DNA of 64,000 nt from Stenotrophomonas sepilia (GCF_003244875.1 NZ_LXXZ01000065.1:26396-90395); one strand, 5' to 3'. Counted from the stretch's first letter, positions 33,101 to 38,069 are shown. The notes: a model not told the origin generated them from the letters alone. Translations and numbers: made by a program.

Positions 33101-33820
33101 GTACATGACGCTCAAGCTTCAAGTGCTATCGCCAGTGCCGCGTTCATTGCCGCAACGTTGGGTGGCGCGAGCGAAGAGAATCGACGAGCGCTGACGTTGA
33201 CGATGGGGGCCTTGGCCAACATCGGAGCAGTGAGATTTGTGAACAGGACTGGGCTTTTGCCTCAGACGGGCGGTCTTGGTGTAACGCGGCCACGAGCGCT
33301 CAGACCAACTGATGAGGCGTCGACAACGAATTCCGTGCCGGCTGGGTACGAGAAGGGCTTCTCTCGTCCGGAAAATTCCAATCCGCCAAAGTTACAGGTA
33401 ACCAATGACGGTGGGGGTCTCAGTGCTCCAGGAAATCCAGTTCAGCGTGGTGTAGTGCTTTCGCGAGTCAATCTGGCCAACGGACGGACACGAACAACGC
33501 CTTTGCGCGACTCAGGGGCTCCGGTTTCTGCGGGCTTTCAGCATGTTCTAGATGGGCACTTTGGAAAGTCACCAACTGGAAATAGATCCATCTTCAGTAT
33601 TAATCCGGATGAGCTCAAGGTGGTTCTACAAAGCGCGGTTGTTGTTCGCTCTCCTGTCTATGAAATTCCTGGAGGACAATACGTTCGTATTGTTGATGTT
33701 GGAAGGCCGATTGGGATATCTTCACTGAAGGATGGGGGGCAGCCAACCTCCGTCATCAAAGTGTTTACAGATAAGGCGGGAAACTTGATTACAACGTTTC
33801 CAATAAAGGGTGGAGAGTAA
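21116..33820 (+). CDS. cdiA: CdiA-type contact-dependent inhibition toxin / filamentous haemagglutinin
   Basis: A 4,234-residue two-partner-secreted protein. It has an extended signal peptide (MNTIYRLVFNRALRVW, then a hydrophobic helix ending TPALAQ near residue 64), a TPS domain (about 65-310), a Gly/Pro linker (426-470), FHA-1 repeats with LDN(S/R)GG motifs (about 360-1800), a Tyr/Trp-rich receptor-binding-like segment with a CTTNC pair (about 1856-2060), a second non-repeat block (about 2240-2400), FHA-2 repeats (about 2405-3510), and a pretoxin region ending at VENN (3820-3823). The variable C terminus is 411 residues, long for this class. Its last 110 residues (GFQHVLDGHF with His4143 and His4148, and LITTFP near the end) look like an EndoU/BECR-type RNase toxin. 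The BAI gene order and VENN fit the E. coli-type class. Confidence 0.93.
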   Translation: MNTIYRLVFNRALRVWQVASELVKGGGGLVGHVPGRQSVALSPLGFALMCSLGWVSLGTPALAQSDARIISDPNAPGRERPTMVTAPNGVPMVNITTPSAAGVSRNRYSQFDVGRDGVILNNARGQVQTQLGGWVQGNPWLATGSARVILNEVNGPASRLNGYVEVAGQRAEVIIANPAGIQVNGGGFLNASRVTLTTGTPMFTGAGALEGYRVTGGAIQIDGDGLDTSRADYTDLITRSLQVNAGIWANQLQATLGNNVVSADHSQASATAASGEAPAFALDVGALGGMFANKIWLVGNEHGVGVRNAGSIGAQAGELVVTVDGRLENTGALQSRQNMRVQASGDLANGGTIAAKREVAITAGGTLDNSGGTLNAQRLQVEAHGLRNHGGAIEQTGAQALALKADAASNRSNGLLGALDAVASGGNGSSAGSGTSPGNGGGTPGTGTPGTPGTGGGNGGSAGTPTSPELPLAEGLIAIAGTLDNDGGSISNGGTVSLVARNGLDNSGGRLGVSALQAGGELRNDGGMLQVHGDAALQVGLLSNQKGALSVAGDLWLDAQSLDNRGGELRHAGKAASSWTVQGLFNNDGGLLATNATQLALRAGQVGNAGGRIEHAGGDGLALGTGDWAGSGGRLSTLGRLQWSAGNADLRNGSLSAAGFEILAATLDNRGGSLLSLGSGASSVKATTLDNSARGTLAGNGDLALVATTLDNSNGLVQQAGTGTLSVQADTLRGSEGRLLSNGALVLSGGELDVSGGTTSAQSVQIHAGALRNRQGQIVSQGVSALALDVRHAFDNQGGQIVGNGGLRIDAGRIDNQKGTLQSAGTQGVALTVRGTLDNSGGAISGNGQVQLQADSLVNQGGKVLAAGSAALQVQVRELLDNSNGGRLAGTGDVQLQAARLDNRGGAIEHAGRGTLQIRADSLQGAAGRILSQSSLTLEGGELVLGAGSVTQAERTAIDAQRLDNAGGSLSATGSEALLVRVAQALDNSGGTIAGNGALDVQAGELINRKGTLSGAGTADSTLQIVAALDNHEGTIASNANRLTVTSARLDNSGGSIRQAGNQGLDITTGRLDGSKGTLVSSATLTLRAGDVDHRDATLGADRLDLEATTLDNAGGRIIASGEGASRIKATTLGNAGGTLASNGDLALLAQVLDNRAGRIQHAGSGQLQVSAKTLLGNGGSVLSNGSFALDGANLDLTAATTSARRVDITADTLTTAGGTLTATGEDALRLRVQGVLDNRGGSLASNGALAVTAQQLINAQGTLQGAGAGHSTLAIGQALDNQKGRILLGGAGTVTAASLGNQGGTVHAGGSALVLGVDGRLDNGEQGLLSSTGTMTLGADSLDNRHGTLVAGKDLSATTAAGVDNSDGAMQAGERLQLQGNGLLNQRGTLLGGQLDIDTRGQRLDNRAGTLGTQKGALSVRSGAMDNQGGRVQSAADLAINTAGQDIDNRFTAGSGGLLAAGKLQLDGGALDNRGGAVNAQGDARLLLARVDNSSGGTLASAAKLSLQAASLANASGRVQAGRNLDLTLDGHLDNADGAIAAGQLLTLTAASVDNRNTRGGDGTRGLQAGQLQFGAQWLDNSQGQVVTDGGARLQINGQLQNTGGVISTGGNLDSQADNVANSGGLLRADGSQTLVARALSEDGQVHAQRDLGLTLQQGMRQRGEWIANGTLSLNLSGDLDNQGVVRGGNLDLNAQNITNAASGEISSQGTTHLNARGQLTNRGLIDGALTHLEAGEIDNLGTGRIYGDRVAISTGVLKNRAEEAGGATRVGTVAARERLDLGVRELQNTGKGLIYSGGDAAIGGTLSADRIASGIAGRIDNISSVIDVTGNLSIDAQVVNNIRENVVITQTTTVNAPVRMDRPAWWRNGKNGTEDIRSTSHYSAHEVYYLNPTDILEDTPHITPDGFTVHRAVVRLTAQTSAYFFGRGGLYAALGERARLNVQDGTVVMYYVGRQDNQVNPDQVAAGADDPFAELATLHPDSPAFRYVDDKLTYSSAYGTCTTNCVQLWTYKDYDPDRILTSPQFAGGNSTSANEQYRLATRTVTEDVLQPSVGADAVIRSGGAMRIRSDDLRNHYGSIAAGGDLDIIGLTGAAKVENLAATLYRTHQFSNVSHTFGGDVMTWSAPAISEVTGKIGGRIVSGGSLSIDVGDLSNLNQGRNAPNVQNGSAMANLNVQGPTALPDGPGHGGAQGPGQSAGTGAERALAQAADGASTQQGSSVGGVSGNTGTSGPRVVAASGGSPDRIAMGAPDTRAPSASLFNVNPNGGHYLVETDPRFTDHKTWLSSDHLLGQMGYSPDTVQKRLGDGYYEQKLVREQIGQLTGRRFLDGYASDEAQYRALLEAGATVASEWGLRPGVALTEAQMAQLTSDIVWLVEQTVTLADGSTTTALVPQVYLRLRPGDLDGNGALLAGANVDIKLGNDLVNTGNIAGRKLVTIDAGNIEHLGGSISGQYVGLSSDKDIRVVGAAVTATDALSVKAAGNVTVASTVETQQGGGTYQYETNRIDRVAGLYVTDPSGDGMLSVVAGGDISLQAAQIRNAGADGLTQLAAGGTLDVGAIALEERRDATFDERNHQRSSRTTHAATSVQGAGDVVLAAGKDINLAAAQIKAAGGLALQAGGDINSQALVDSESRDFANAGKRSSLQVSQRDETVRGSTLQTGDNLLLSAGRDVNLTAALVDSNDGAVSVAAGRDVNLLSANEMHDYSLDSYDKKKKALSSTTTTRSVDASDSYAIGTAIQGERINITAGRDLTAVGAVVDATGNVILGAGNNVLITAAEDHHSSESSESKKKSGVTGGFGNGVASVGYSSAKNSSTRAEQSTTQVGSAIASRDGNVLINAGNTLTIEASDVAAGENLTLVGKDIALLARQDTTDSQSSQASKSSGFSVGVTYDPTKAYRSARDSTTDGMADSGSAMGRITRTAEGAASGLRAATTSTVVTAGSQRTNSEQSHSTSDARVSQLAAGGDLTLIANGGSILSQGTQMSAEGNAVLLATQDIVFDVAHNTERSDSSSRGKGWGFANNTSGLPFGTNNSQSQGSGSSDTITGTQLSVGGGVRMATTEGSIRLTAANIAAEKDVSIRAAGDLLVRSGQDTVSNANTSDSKAIGTVQISDTEKFSGWHREQHQDDSAQVSQVASSIGSLGGSVSLTAGGKYTQTASNVVAAKDVNITAAEIELLTADESGHYSQSDKDLKIGVFARVKSPLIDLINNVDAARQSDDRLQKMQGMAAGANAYQAASAISALSGRGGSGELFRAEAGIGFKTANSSADGSSRVSRGSTIQGGGNVNLTSTQGDIHVMQGNLSADNALSLDSAGDILLEAGKAHVADRSKSSNAGAEVGVGVSVGAQTGVYVYAEASVGSSKANAESSTWQNTTLTGKNISMKAEGDTTLRGATATADRIDVKTGGTLTIESLQDIAESMSRNSQVGGRVQVSFGTAWNADGYASAGKASGSYQGVGQQSGLFAGNGGYHVDAGHVNLVGGAIASTHAGNSELTAGSLTFTDLQNHMDYTASSGSISGGAGGKMDGWAPKPGTAAPRGGPGLPMMEKGSDSSSTLATLTEGNITIGGKQTSAAELGINTDASGAHRALDALPDASKLLADQQAMAAAAGTVMAASQQIAWDVQAYQSKKATQAYYDGLSTDDKKAFNALSAAQRDKVLTANSQAYNDAKKWGDGGEYSRALSAVTTAVVGGVAGQGAGQVASNALAPYAAYFIGSKLDSNHGSDPNATLQLLSHAVLGALLAEANGGNAGTGAVSAAGGELAAKVLTNTLTGGDPSRLSPEQKEMVLALSQAVGALASGLSGQDLAGIALDAGIAKNSVENNFLGNDDHARMVHLREKAKRQGGLDKQESLELVLLDAADQMSAGLLRKALAGETLTEVQAADLATYINRYELQNGPLDLPELQKQFLANSGSLNPGELQGINPSQSYGRPYVGLGADQKAYKDANYSWFEDLIYRGKGTNERLYDAALKQSGLEITRSEDLLPSAMQLRNFFAVHDAQASSAIASAAFIAATLGGASEENRRALTLTMGALANIGAVRFVNRTGLLPQTGGLGVTRPRALRPTDEASTTNSVPAGYEKGFSRPENSNPPKLQVTNDGGGLSAPGNPVQRGVVLSRVNLANGRTRTTPLRDSGAPVSAGFQHVLDGHFGKSPTGNRSIFSINPDELKVVLQSAVVVRSPVYEIPGGQYVRIVDVGRPIGISSLKDGGQPTSVIKVFTDKAGNLITTFPIKGGE
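22200..26500 (+). repeat. FHA-1 repeat-coding region in cdiA
   Basis: Dozens of imperfect copies of a short DNA unit encoding LDN(S/R)GG-x-(L/I) recur about every 60 bases (for example around GGACAACAGCGGCGGCACG). They build the beta-helix rod of CdiA. Similarity between copies at DNA level is high enough to allow slippage or recombination and to confuse short-read assembly. Confidence 0.85.
32573..32584 (+). other. VENN motif that marks the start of the CdiA toxin region
   Basis: GTTGAGAACAAT encodes Val-Glu-Asn-Asn at residues 3820-3823, inside KNSVENNFLGNDDH. Sequences before this point are conserved among CdiA proteins and sequences after it are exchanged. GC content drops after about 32.5 kb, consistent with an acquired C terminus. 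Confidence 0.9.
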
Positions 33821-34338
33821 TGGCTCGCTTGTCGGGAATTTTGAGGAATAGACTGATTTCAGGTCTTTCGAGCGTAAATAATAATTCGGGTGCGAGGGGT
33901 GTTGTTGAGGCACTGATCCAATGGGTTATGGAATGCGAGGGCGAGGTTCGCAGAGAACCATTCCTAAGCTATGGCTTTGACTTGATTGTGAATATGGATG
34001 GTCGATTGGATGAATATCCATTCGCGGAGATCGGGGAAGCGGATGTTGGGCGCGTGCATTCGCGTGCGACCCAGTTGAGAAACGCAAGTGATGACGGTGT
34101 CGCGCAGTTTGTCAGAGATCTGATGGAGGAGTTGGTCGCCGTCGAGATTGACAGGGTGTGTTCCCGCTGCGGGGAGGCGTATATGCGGGCATATATGGGG
34201 TTGATCAGTTTTACGCCCGCATTTCAGTGTGATGTATGCGGCTATGGCGAATTCTTGAATGGTTCGGCTTTGAGAGGTGAAAGGCTTCGATTCATTACAT
34301 TGAAGGAGCTTGAGTCTTTCGGGATTTCTTGGCTGTAG
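33820..34338 (+). CDS. cdiI: Cognate CDI immunity protein (zinc-ribbon-like)
   Basis: 172 residues. The ATG shares its first base with the cdiA stop (TAATG), so it is translationally coupled to the toxin, as expected for the neutralising partner. The C-terminal half has CSRCGE and CDVCGY, a C-x2-C-x19-C-x2-C pattern that looks like a structural zinc ribbon. The rest is acidic with a helix-rich N terminus. I do not recognise a named immunity family. Base composition is clearly lower in GC than the housekeeping genes. Confidence 0.75.
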   Translation: MARLSGILRNRLISGLSSVNNNSGARGVVEALIQWVMECEGEVRREPFLSYGFDLIVNMDGRLDEYPFAEIGEADVGRVHSRATQLRNASDDGVAQFVRDLMEELVAVEIDRVCSRCGEAYMRAYMGLISFTPAFQCDVCGYGEFLNGSALRGERLRFITLKELESFGISWL

Positions 34339-34515
34339 ATTGCATGCGATTCCTGTCATCTTTGAGTGTATCTGCAGTAATCTCATTAGAAAGGATGGTG
34401 TGAGTATGGGCTTAATAAATCGTTCTAGCTTGAGTAATGTCACTGGCGCGAAGTGGACCGTGGATACAATTTCACCAAATGAGCGTTAGACTGAGAAAGT
34501 GTAGATTAAGTTAAA
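34339..34515. other. Low-GC gap with one short open frame
   Basis: No gene of normal size. A 27-codon frame at 34406-34489 (MGLINRSSLSN... to TISPNER) follows AAGGATGG and could be the tail of a lost toxin, but nothing identifies it. The DNA is visibly AT-richer than the chromosome average. Confidence 0.35.
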
Positions 34516-34878
34516 GTGATTAATGATTGGTTGGATGGTCTTGATGTAAGGGGATTTATTGGTAGTGTGGGGCTTCTTGATGTTGATGTGATCTGGTGGA
34601 ATTGTTTTGACTATCTTCCCGGTCTTTCGCTTGAAGAGAGGAGGCAGTTCTTCCGATGGGGGTCGGGTGCTGTTTTAAGTGAAGGGAGGGCTAGGCTCGA
34701 AGATGTGAATGGTTTTTGGGGCGGTACCGTTAATGAGCAGACTGAGCGTTTCATGGCGGCTTGGCCGCCTGAGTTGGACTGAGATCCGGACATGTTCTGG
34801 GTTGCCAAGCCTGGATATGGCTGGGTTCCTGGCGGTTTTGTCTGGAAGCTGGAAGATGGTAGCTATTTCAGTCCGTAG
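34516..34878 (+). pseudogene. Orphan immunity-like gene split by an in-frame TGA
   Basis: The frame from GTG 34516 encodes 88 residues (MINDWLDGLDV... to AAWPPELD), stops at TGA (34780-34782), then continues in the same frame for 31 more residues: DPDMFWVAKPGYGWVPGG and ending GSYFSP. The tail has the Trp/Gly-rich look of the end of a small folded protein, and there is no frame change, so one nonsense mutation has probably split one gene of about 120 codons. The gene is small, acidic and lies behind cdiI, so an orphan immunity role is inferred. Confidence 0.6.
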
Positions 34879-34982
34879 ATCTAAGTGCTGCTGGGGGGGG
34901 CGGATCGAAGAAAAATGAATCCGAAACATGGACGAGGGTCTTAACCCAGTCGGTCGCTGACGGAATCGGAGAGGGTTTATTG

Positions 34983-35444
34983 ATGAGTGACTCGTTTGAG
35001 ATTGCCATGGAGGTCGTCCCGTGGGTCAACGAGTCCTAGGTGCTGGAATCGATCGGTCGCACGGCTGAGTCCGTCTCGCGGACCGAGCTGGATGGCGAGC
35101 CGATAGCGGTTGGCGACTGGCTTGCGGGAAATGTCGATGACTTCCCGTGCAGTTCTTGCATGATCCAGGAGATCAATGGTTTTAGGCTGGAATTCGCCGT
35201 TCATATTCCTACGTTGCTGATTCGCGTCTTTAGATTCGACAGAACGGTAATTATAGATTTCTCATTCGAGATGGATTGGTCGGATGTTGCCGTGGCCATG
35301 CCCATACTCCATAGGCATTTCCAGCAATTGAAGTTGCTAAGTGAAGCGCGCACTGTGTTTGGAGGGATGGAGCCGGCGCAGGATCTGGACACTAGATTTT
35401 TCACTGATGATGCGCGCGGCCCTTTGGGGAGTTCCATTGTCTGA
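34983..35444 (+). pseudogene. Orphan immunity-like gene with an in-frame TAG at codon 19
   Basis: ATG 34983 has the strong ribosome binding site GGAGAGGG and encodes MSDSFEIAMEVVPWVNES before TAG (35037-35039). The same frame then runs open for 134 codons (VLESIGRTAESVSR ... DARGPLGSSIV). A GTG directly after the stop could restart translation, but it has no ribosome binding site. The product is acidic and rich in Phe and Asp, like immunity proteins. Probably inactivated by one point mutation. Confidence 0.6.
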
Positions 35445-35584
35445 TCTGGAAGGGAATCGCCGCTCCGTGAGGGCTTAGGCTTGATCTCTTAGGGGATTTC
35501 AACCACTGGCGATTGCGGCAAGGGTGATTCACAAGGGTTGGGTACTACGTGAAGCTGAGTGGGATCGGTTCTACGGGTGGGGGG

Positions 35585-35736
35585 CGAAGTCCCGGTTGAT
35601 CGATCCGATCATCAACGTCGACGCGGCTCGAAATCCCAATGATCGCCCGCAGAAGATGCGGGGCGCGCAATAACATCTCGATGAAGGCCGGGGGCGATAC
35701 CGCGTTGCGTGGTGCCACGGCGACCGATGATCGCAT
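35585..35736 (+). pseudogene. Mosaic scar of cdiA scaffold sequence
   Basis: Two pieces match separate parts of the FHA-2 region of cdiA. 35585-35665 matches about 30714-30797 (both contain ATCAACGTCGACGCGG-like sequence) and 35672-35736 matches 31253-31318 (AACATCTCGATGAAGGCCG). In the intact gene they lie about 455 bases apart; here they are joined. There is no open reading frame. It is a remnant of an older cdiA copy or of recombination between copies. Confidence 0.8.
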
Positions 35737-35742
35737 CCTATA

Positions 35743-35907
35743 ATGTCAGATAGGAAGGTTTTGGTGCTCGGCCAGGAAGCTGCTGTGAAGGGTTACAAGG
35801 ACGCTGTTGCTGCGGGGAAGAGGATATATGAGTCCAATGCGGGAGGCGTCTCTTTCGTTGTGTACATCGATGATGCCGGTGTAGTTAAAAATTTCCACCC
35901 TAAGTGA
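35743..35907 (+). pseudogene. C-terminal tail of a lost CdiA toxin (54 codons)
   Basis: MSDRKVLVLGQEAAVKGYKD... GGVSFVVYIDDAGVVKNFHPK is a short open frame directly before an immunity gene. Its hydrophobic beta-strand, Asp-Asp-Ala-Gly turn and charged end resemble the ends of polymorphic RNase toxins. It sits right after CdiA scaffold remnants, so it is the surviving tail of a displaced toxin module. It may or may not be translated; the ATG overlaps a TATAAT-like sequence. Confidence 0.6.
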
Positions 35908-35914
35908 GGTTGGT

Positions 35915-36286
35915 ATGAGTGATCAGTTGTTTGGATCTTGGATGGATAAGAGGGATTCTGATTGGGTGGTTTTTGCTTACTTTGATTGGATTTATTCTTC
36001 GGGAGTGTTTATTCAGATGCTCGAGTGTTTATCAAGGGGCTGGGGTTTTGGCACCGATGATGTTGACTGTAGATTCCCAGATAATAGTAGCTTCGACGTG
36101 GATGATCACTTTTCTGGGGTGGAATTTTCATATGGGCTCAAGTATGACCCGGACGTTGTGATTGTTAGTGATGAAGAGTTTAGTCGATACCTGGGTATGG
36201 CATGTCTCAAGTATATAGAAAGAACTCCGGGATCGGCTGAGTACGTTCGCTCAATGCTGTGCCGGAATGAGCTGGGAAATGGCTAA
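35915..36286 (+). CDS. Orphan ribonuclease-toxin immunity protein (CdiI-like)
   Basis: 123 residues, acidic, intact, with GAGGT seven bases before its ATG. VVIVSDEEFSRYLGMACLKYIERTPGSAEYV is close to the conserved C-terminal helix of immunity proteins annotated as ribonuclease toxin immunity CdiI, and FSGVEFSYGLKYD to their central strand. It lies eight bases after the orphan toxin tail, the order expected for a former toxin-immunity pair. It may still protect against neighbours that carry that toxin. Confidence 0.7.
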   Translation: MSDQLFGSWMDKRDSDWVVFAYFDWIYSSGVFIQMLECLSRGWGFGTDDVDCRFPDNSSFDVDDHFSGVEFSYGLKYDPDVVIVSDEEFSRYLGMACLKYIERTPGSAEYVRSMLCRNELGNG

Positions 36287-36444
36287 TCCAGACTGCGGCC
36301 CTGCTGATGATTGCAGCATCGTTGATGCGGGCGCTGTGGCTGGCGCTGTTGCCATCGCTGATGAGCCGTCTGCTTACGCATTACTGGCGAGCTCGCTGTG
36401 CCTGTGCCATCGCCAGAAACTTATTGGGTGCTTTAGGGTAGGAT
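36287..36444. other. Degenerate stretch between orphan modules
   Basis: No supported gene. One frame encodes a hydrophobic piece (LLMIAASLMRALWLALLP, then ARCACAIARNLLGAL and a stop) that could be the remnant of a membrane protein, without a start or ribosome binding site. It runs directly into the next VENN fragment. Confidence 0.35.
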
Positions 36445-36735
36445 TTGGCCGGGATCGCGTTGAATGCGGGGATTGCCAAGAACTCGGTTGAGAATAACTT
36501 CCTTGCTGAGGATCAAGCTCGAGTAATGAAGCAGCAACTCGACGAGTATGGCAGCGACACGTCATGCCAAAAGATGGTGCGTGACGTTGCCAAGCAACTG
36601 TCGGAGCGAATGGACTGTGAGCTGCTCTCGGTTTGTACAGCGAACTCGGCGAGCCCTGCGTGTCAGGCGTTTGTGAATGCGGCTGTTTCGTACAAGTATG
36701 GGTTCGTGGCCCGGAGAGCTTGGACTGTTCGATGA
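36445..36735 (+). pseudogene. VENN pretoxin fragment, second copy
   Basis: MAGIALNAGIAKNSVENNFL matches the main CdiA pretoxin (IALDAGIAKNSVENNFL) at both protein and DNA level. VENN is at 36487-36498. The 70 residues after it differ completely and carry a Cys pattern (SCQKMV, DCELLSVC, PACQAF) typical of toxin-entry domains. There is a stop at 36733 and no upstream exported part. It is a silent C-terminal module that recombination could move onto cdiA. Confidence 0.75.
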
Positions 36736-36744
36736 TTCAAACGG

Positions 36745-36905
36745 AGGCGGTTCTGGCGCTCTCTAAAGCGGTGGGAGCGCTGGCGGGTGGGTTGTCGGGC
36801 AGGATCTGGCGGGGACCGTGTTGAATGTGAGGATTGCCAGGAACTTGTTTGAGAACAACTTCCACGCAGGGGATCAGGCGAGCGCAATCTGGTGCGAGTT
36901 GGGCG
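36745..36905 (+). pseudogene. Decayed third VENN pretoxin fragment
   Basis: 36745-36865 aligns with cdiA 32467-32600 (GCGGTGGGAGCGCTGGCGGG, GTTGTCGGGCAGGATCTGG) but has a frameshift and a stop, and VENN has become FENN (TTTGAGAACAAC, 36848-36859). It is non-functional as protein and marks another old module boundary just before the DUF596-like immunity gene. Confidence 0.75.
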
Positions 36906-36960
36906 ACTGATGTGCGGGACAAGTCGATAGGTAATGGGGGCAAGTAGGGGTGAGGCTAGA

Positions 36961-37305
36961 ATGAGGGATGAAGTCTATTCTGCAGTGATGAATTCTTCGT
37001 TTGGGTTGTCTCTTGGTGCCGTCTGGCAGCACATGACGATGGAGATGGGGGATGTTGGGATTTCTGGAAGGAGGGGCGCGTTCTTCGAGTTGATGGGGCG
37101 TTTGCTGAGAGAGCGGAAAGTAAAACTCGCATCGGACGGGAGGACCTTGGAGGGTGACTGGCGGGAACAATTGTTGTTCATCTCAAAGGCATGGCTTGAG
37201 AGTCCTGGCGAAGATGATATTGATGGATTCGGCCTTTGGTTCTTGATCGATGCTCCGGCGGGCTTGGTTTGGATTGGCGCAGATGGCCGTGAGCATTGGA
37301 CGTAG
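36961..37305 (+). CDS. DUF596-like orphan immunity protein
   Basis: 114 residues starting MRDEVYSAVMNSSFGLSLG. FGLSLGAVWQHM, FELMGRLLRERKVKLA and LWFLIDAPAGLVWIG match the pattern I know as DUF596, a family found beside haemagglutinin/CDI toxins in Neisseria and Haemophilus and likely to be immunity proteins. The ATG at 36961 has GGGGTGAGG upstream; an earlier in-frame ATG at 36934 is an alternative. Intact, and preceded by a decayed VENN fragment. Confidence 0.65.
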   Translation: MRDEVYSAVMNSSFGLSLGAVWQHMTMEMGDVGISGRRGAFFELMGRLLRERKVKLASDGRTLEGDWREQLLFISKAWLESPGEDDIDGFGLWFLIDAPAGLVWIGADGREHWT

Positions 37306-37332
37306 CATTCCAGTCCAAATCGATCACACCTC

Positions 37333-37500
37333 ACCATCGATGGCAAACAGATGTTGGCGGCTGAGCTGGGCGTCAACATCGATACCAGCGCAGCGCGCGG
37401 TGAAGGCATTGCTGATGGAAGTACTTTGCTGATGGACAGGCAGGCGACGGCGGCTGCCGCAGGTACGGTGACGGCCACCAGCCAGCTGATTGCCAATGGT
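37333..37500 (+). pseudogene. cdiA pretoxin-region scar
   Basis: Matches cdiA at about 31807-31980: ATCGATGGCAAACAG and GGCTGAGCTGGGCGTCAACA correspond to the ITIGGKQTSAAELGINTD coding part, then a short deletion, then the AAAAGTVxAxSQ part. Only a short frame survives (MLAAELGVNIDTSAARG). It is another recombination remnant placed directly before an immunity gene. Confidence 0.75.
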
Positions 37501-37544
37501 GTTTGCAGTGCGCATGTGAGCCGGTTCAGAAGAGAGGGGGCGGG

Positions 37545-38024
37545 ATGAGTGTTGGTGATATGGGAGATTTCAAAGAAATTTCTGTTCAGGCTGCATATGT
37601 GTTGATGTGCGTTTTCCTGCAAAATTATTTGGATAGGGGTAGTAATCAGGACGCTCTTGTTGATCTATTATCTTCGGCGCGCTCTTTTTTGTGGGCAGAT
37701 GACCTGCCCAACGATCCGGTAGTGTGGGATGACTGGCGCGACGCGTTTGCAGAGGTCAACACCGCTGGGGGCGCACTTAATGCTGAATTCTGTGTCGCAC
37801 AAATGAGTTCATCGGGTGGGTGTTTGACGTTGCTGAATTCGTTCTCAGTAATGCTGGTATTCCTCGAGGCGATTTTTGATCGATCCGGTGAGGGTCTTCC
37901 ACTGTTCGAAGTTATTGGGCGTCTCACGTCGCCTTTAAATGATTCCAGTTGCCTGAATGATTCCTCTGTCTGGGTTGAGTGGATGGAGTCGGTTGGAAAG
38001 GTTAGGTCGCAGGGGTTTGGGTAG
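37545..38024 (+). CDS. Internally duplicated CDI immunity protein
   Basis: 159 residues made of two related units. Residues 15-70 (AAYVLMCVFLQNYLDRG ... DPVVWDDWRDAFAEV) and 97-152 (SFSVMLVFLEAIFDRSG ... SVWVEWMESVGKV) share the same order of residues: hydrophobic helix, F-L, D-R, paired Leu, then W-x-x-W. A single-unit relative lies at 39142-39396 in this window. The family looks like CDI immunity proteins of about 85-95 residues. The ribosome binding site GAGGGGGCGGG precedes the ATG at 37545. Doubling could widen or strengthen toxin binding; this is inference. Confidence 0.65.
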   Translation: MSVGDMGDFKEISVQAAYVLMCVFLQNYLDRGSNQDALVDLLSSARSFLWADDLPNDPVVWDDWRDAFAEVNTAGGALNAEFCVAQMSSSGGCLTLLNSFSVMLVFLEAIFDRSGEGLPLFEVIGRLTSPLNDSSCLNDSSVWVEWMESVGKVRSQGFG

Positions 38025-38069
38025 CGGCTTCTCTGATGGCAATAGCGATTGAATGGGGTGGGGCGGGCG

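Noticed and set aside
34780..34782. Programmed stop-codon read-through (selenocysteine or recoding)
   Set aside because: No selenocysteine-type stem is obvious after the TGA and the neighbouring gene has a TAG instead; decay of orphan immunity genes is simpler.
35545..35736. A minus-strand 63-codon frame in the scaffold scar
   Set aside because: It is antisense to a fragment that aligns with cdiA; no gene features.
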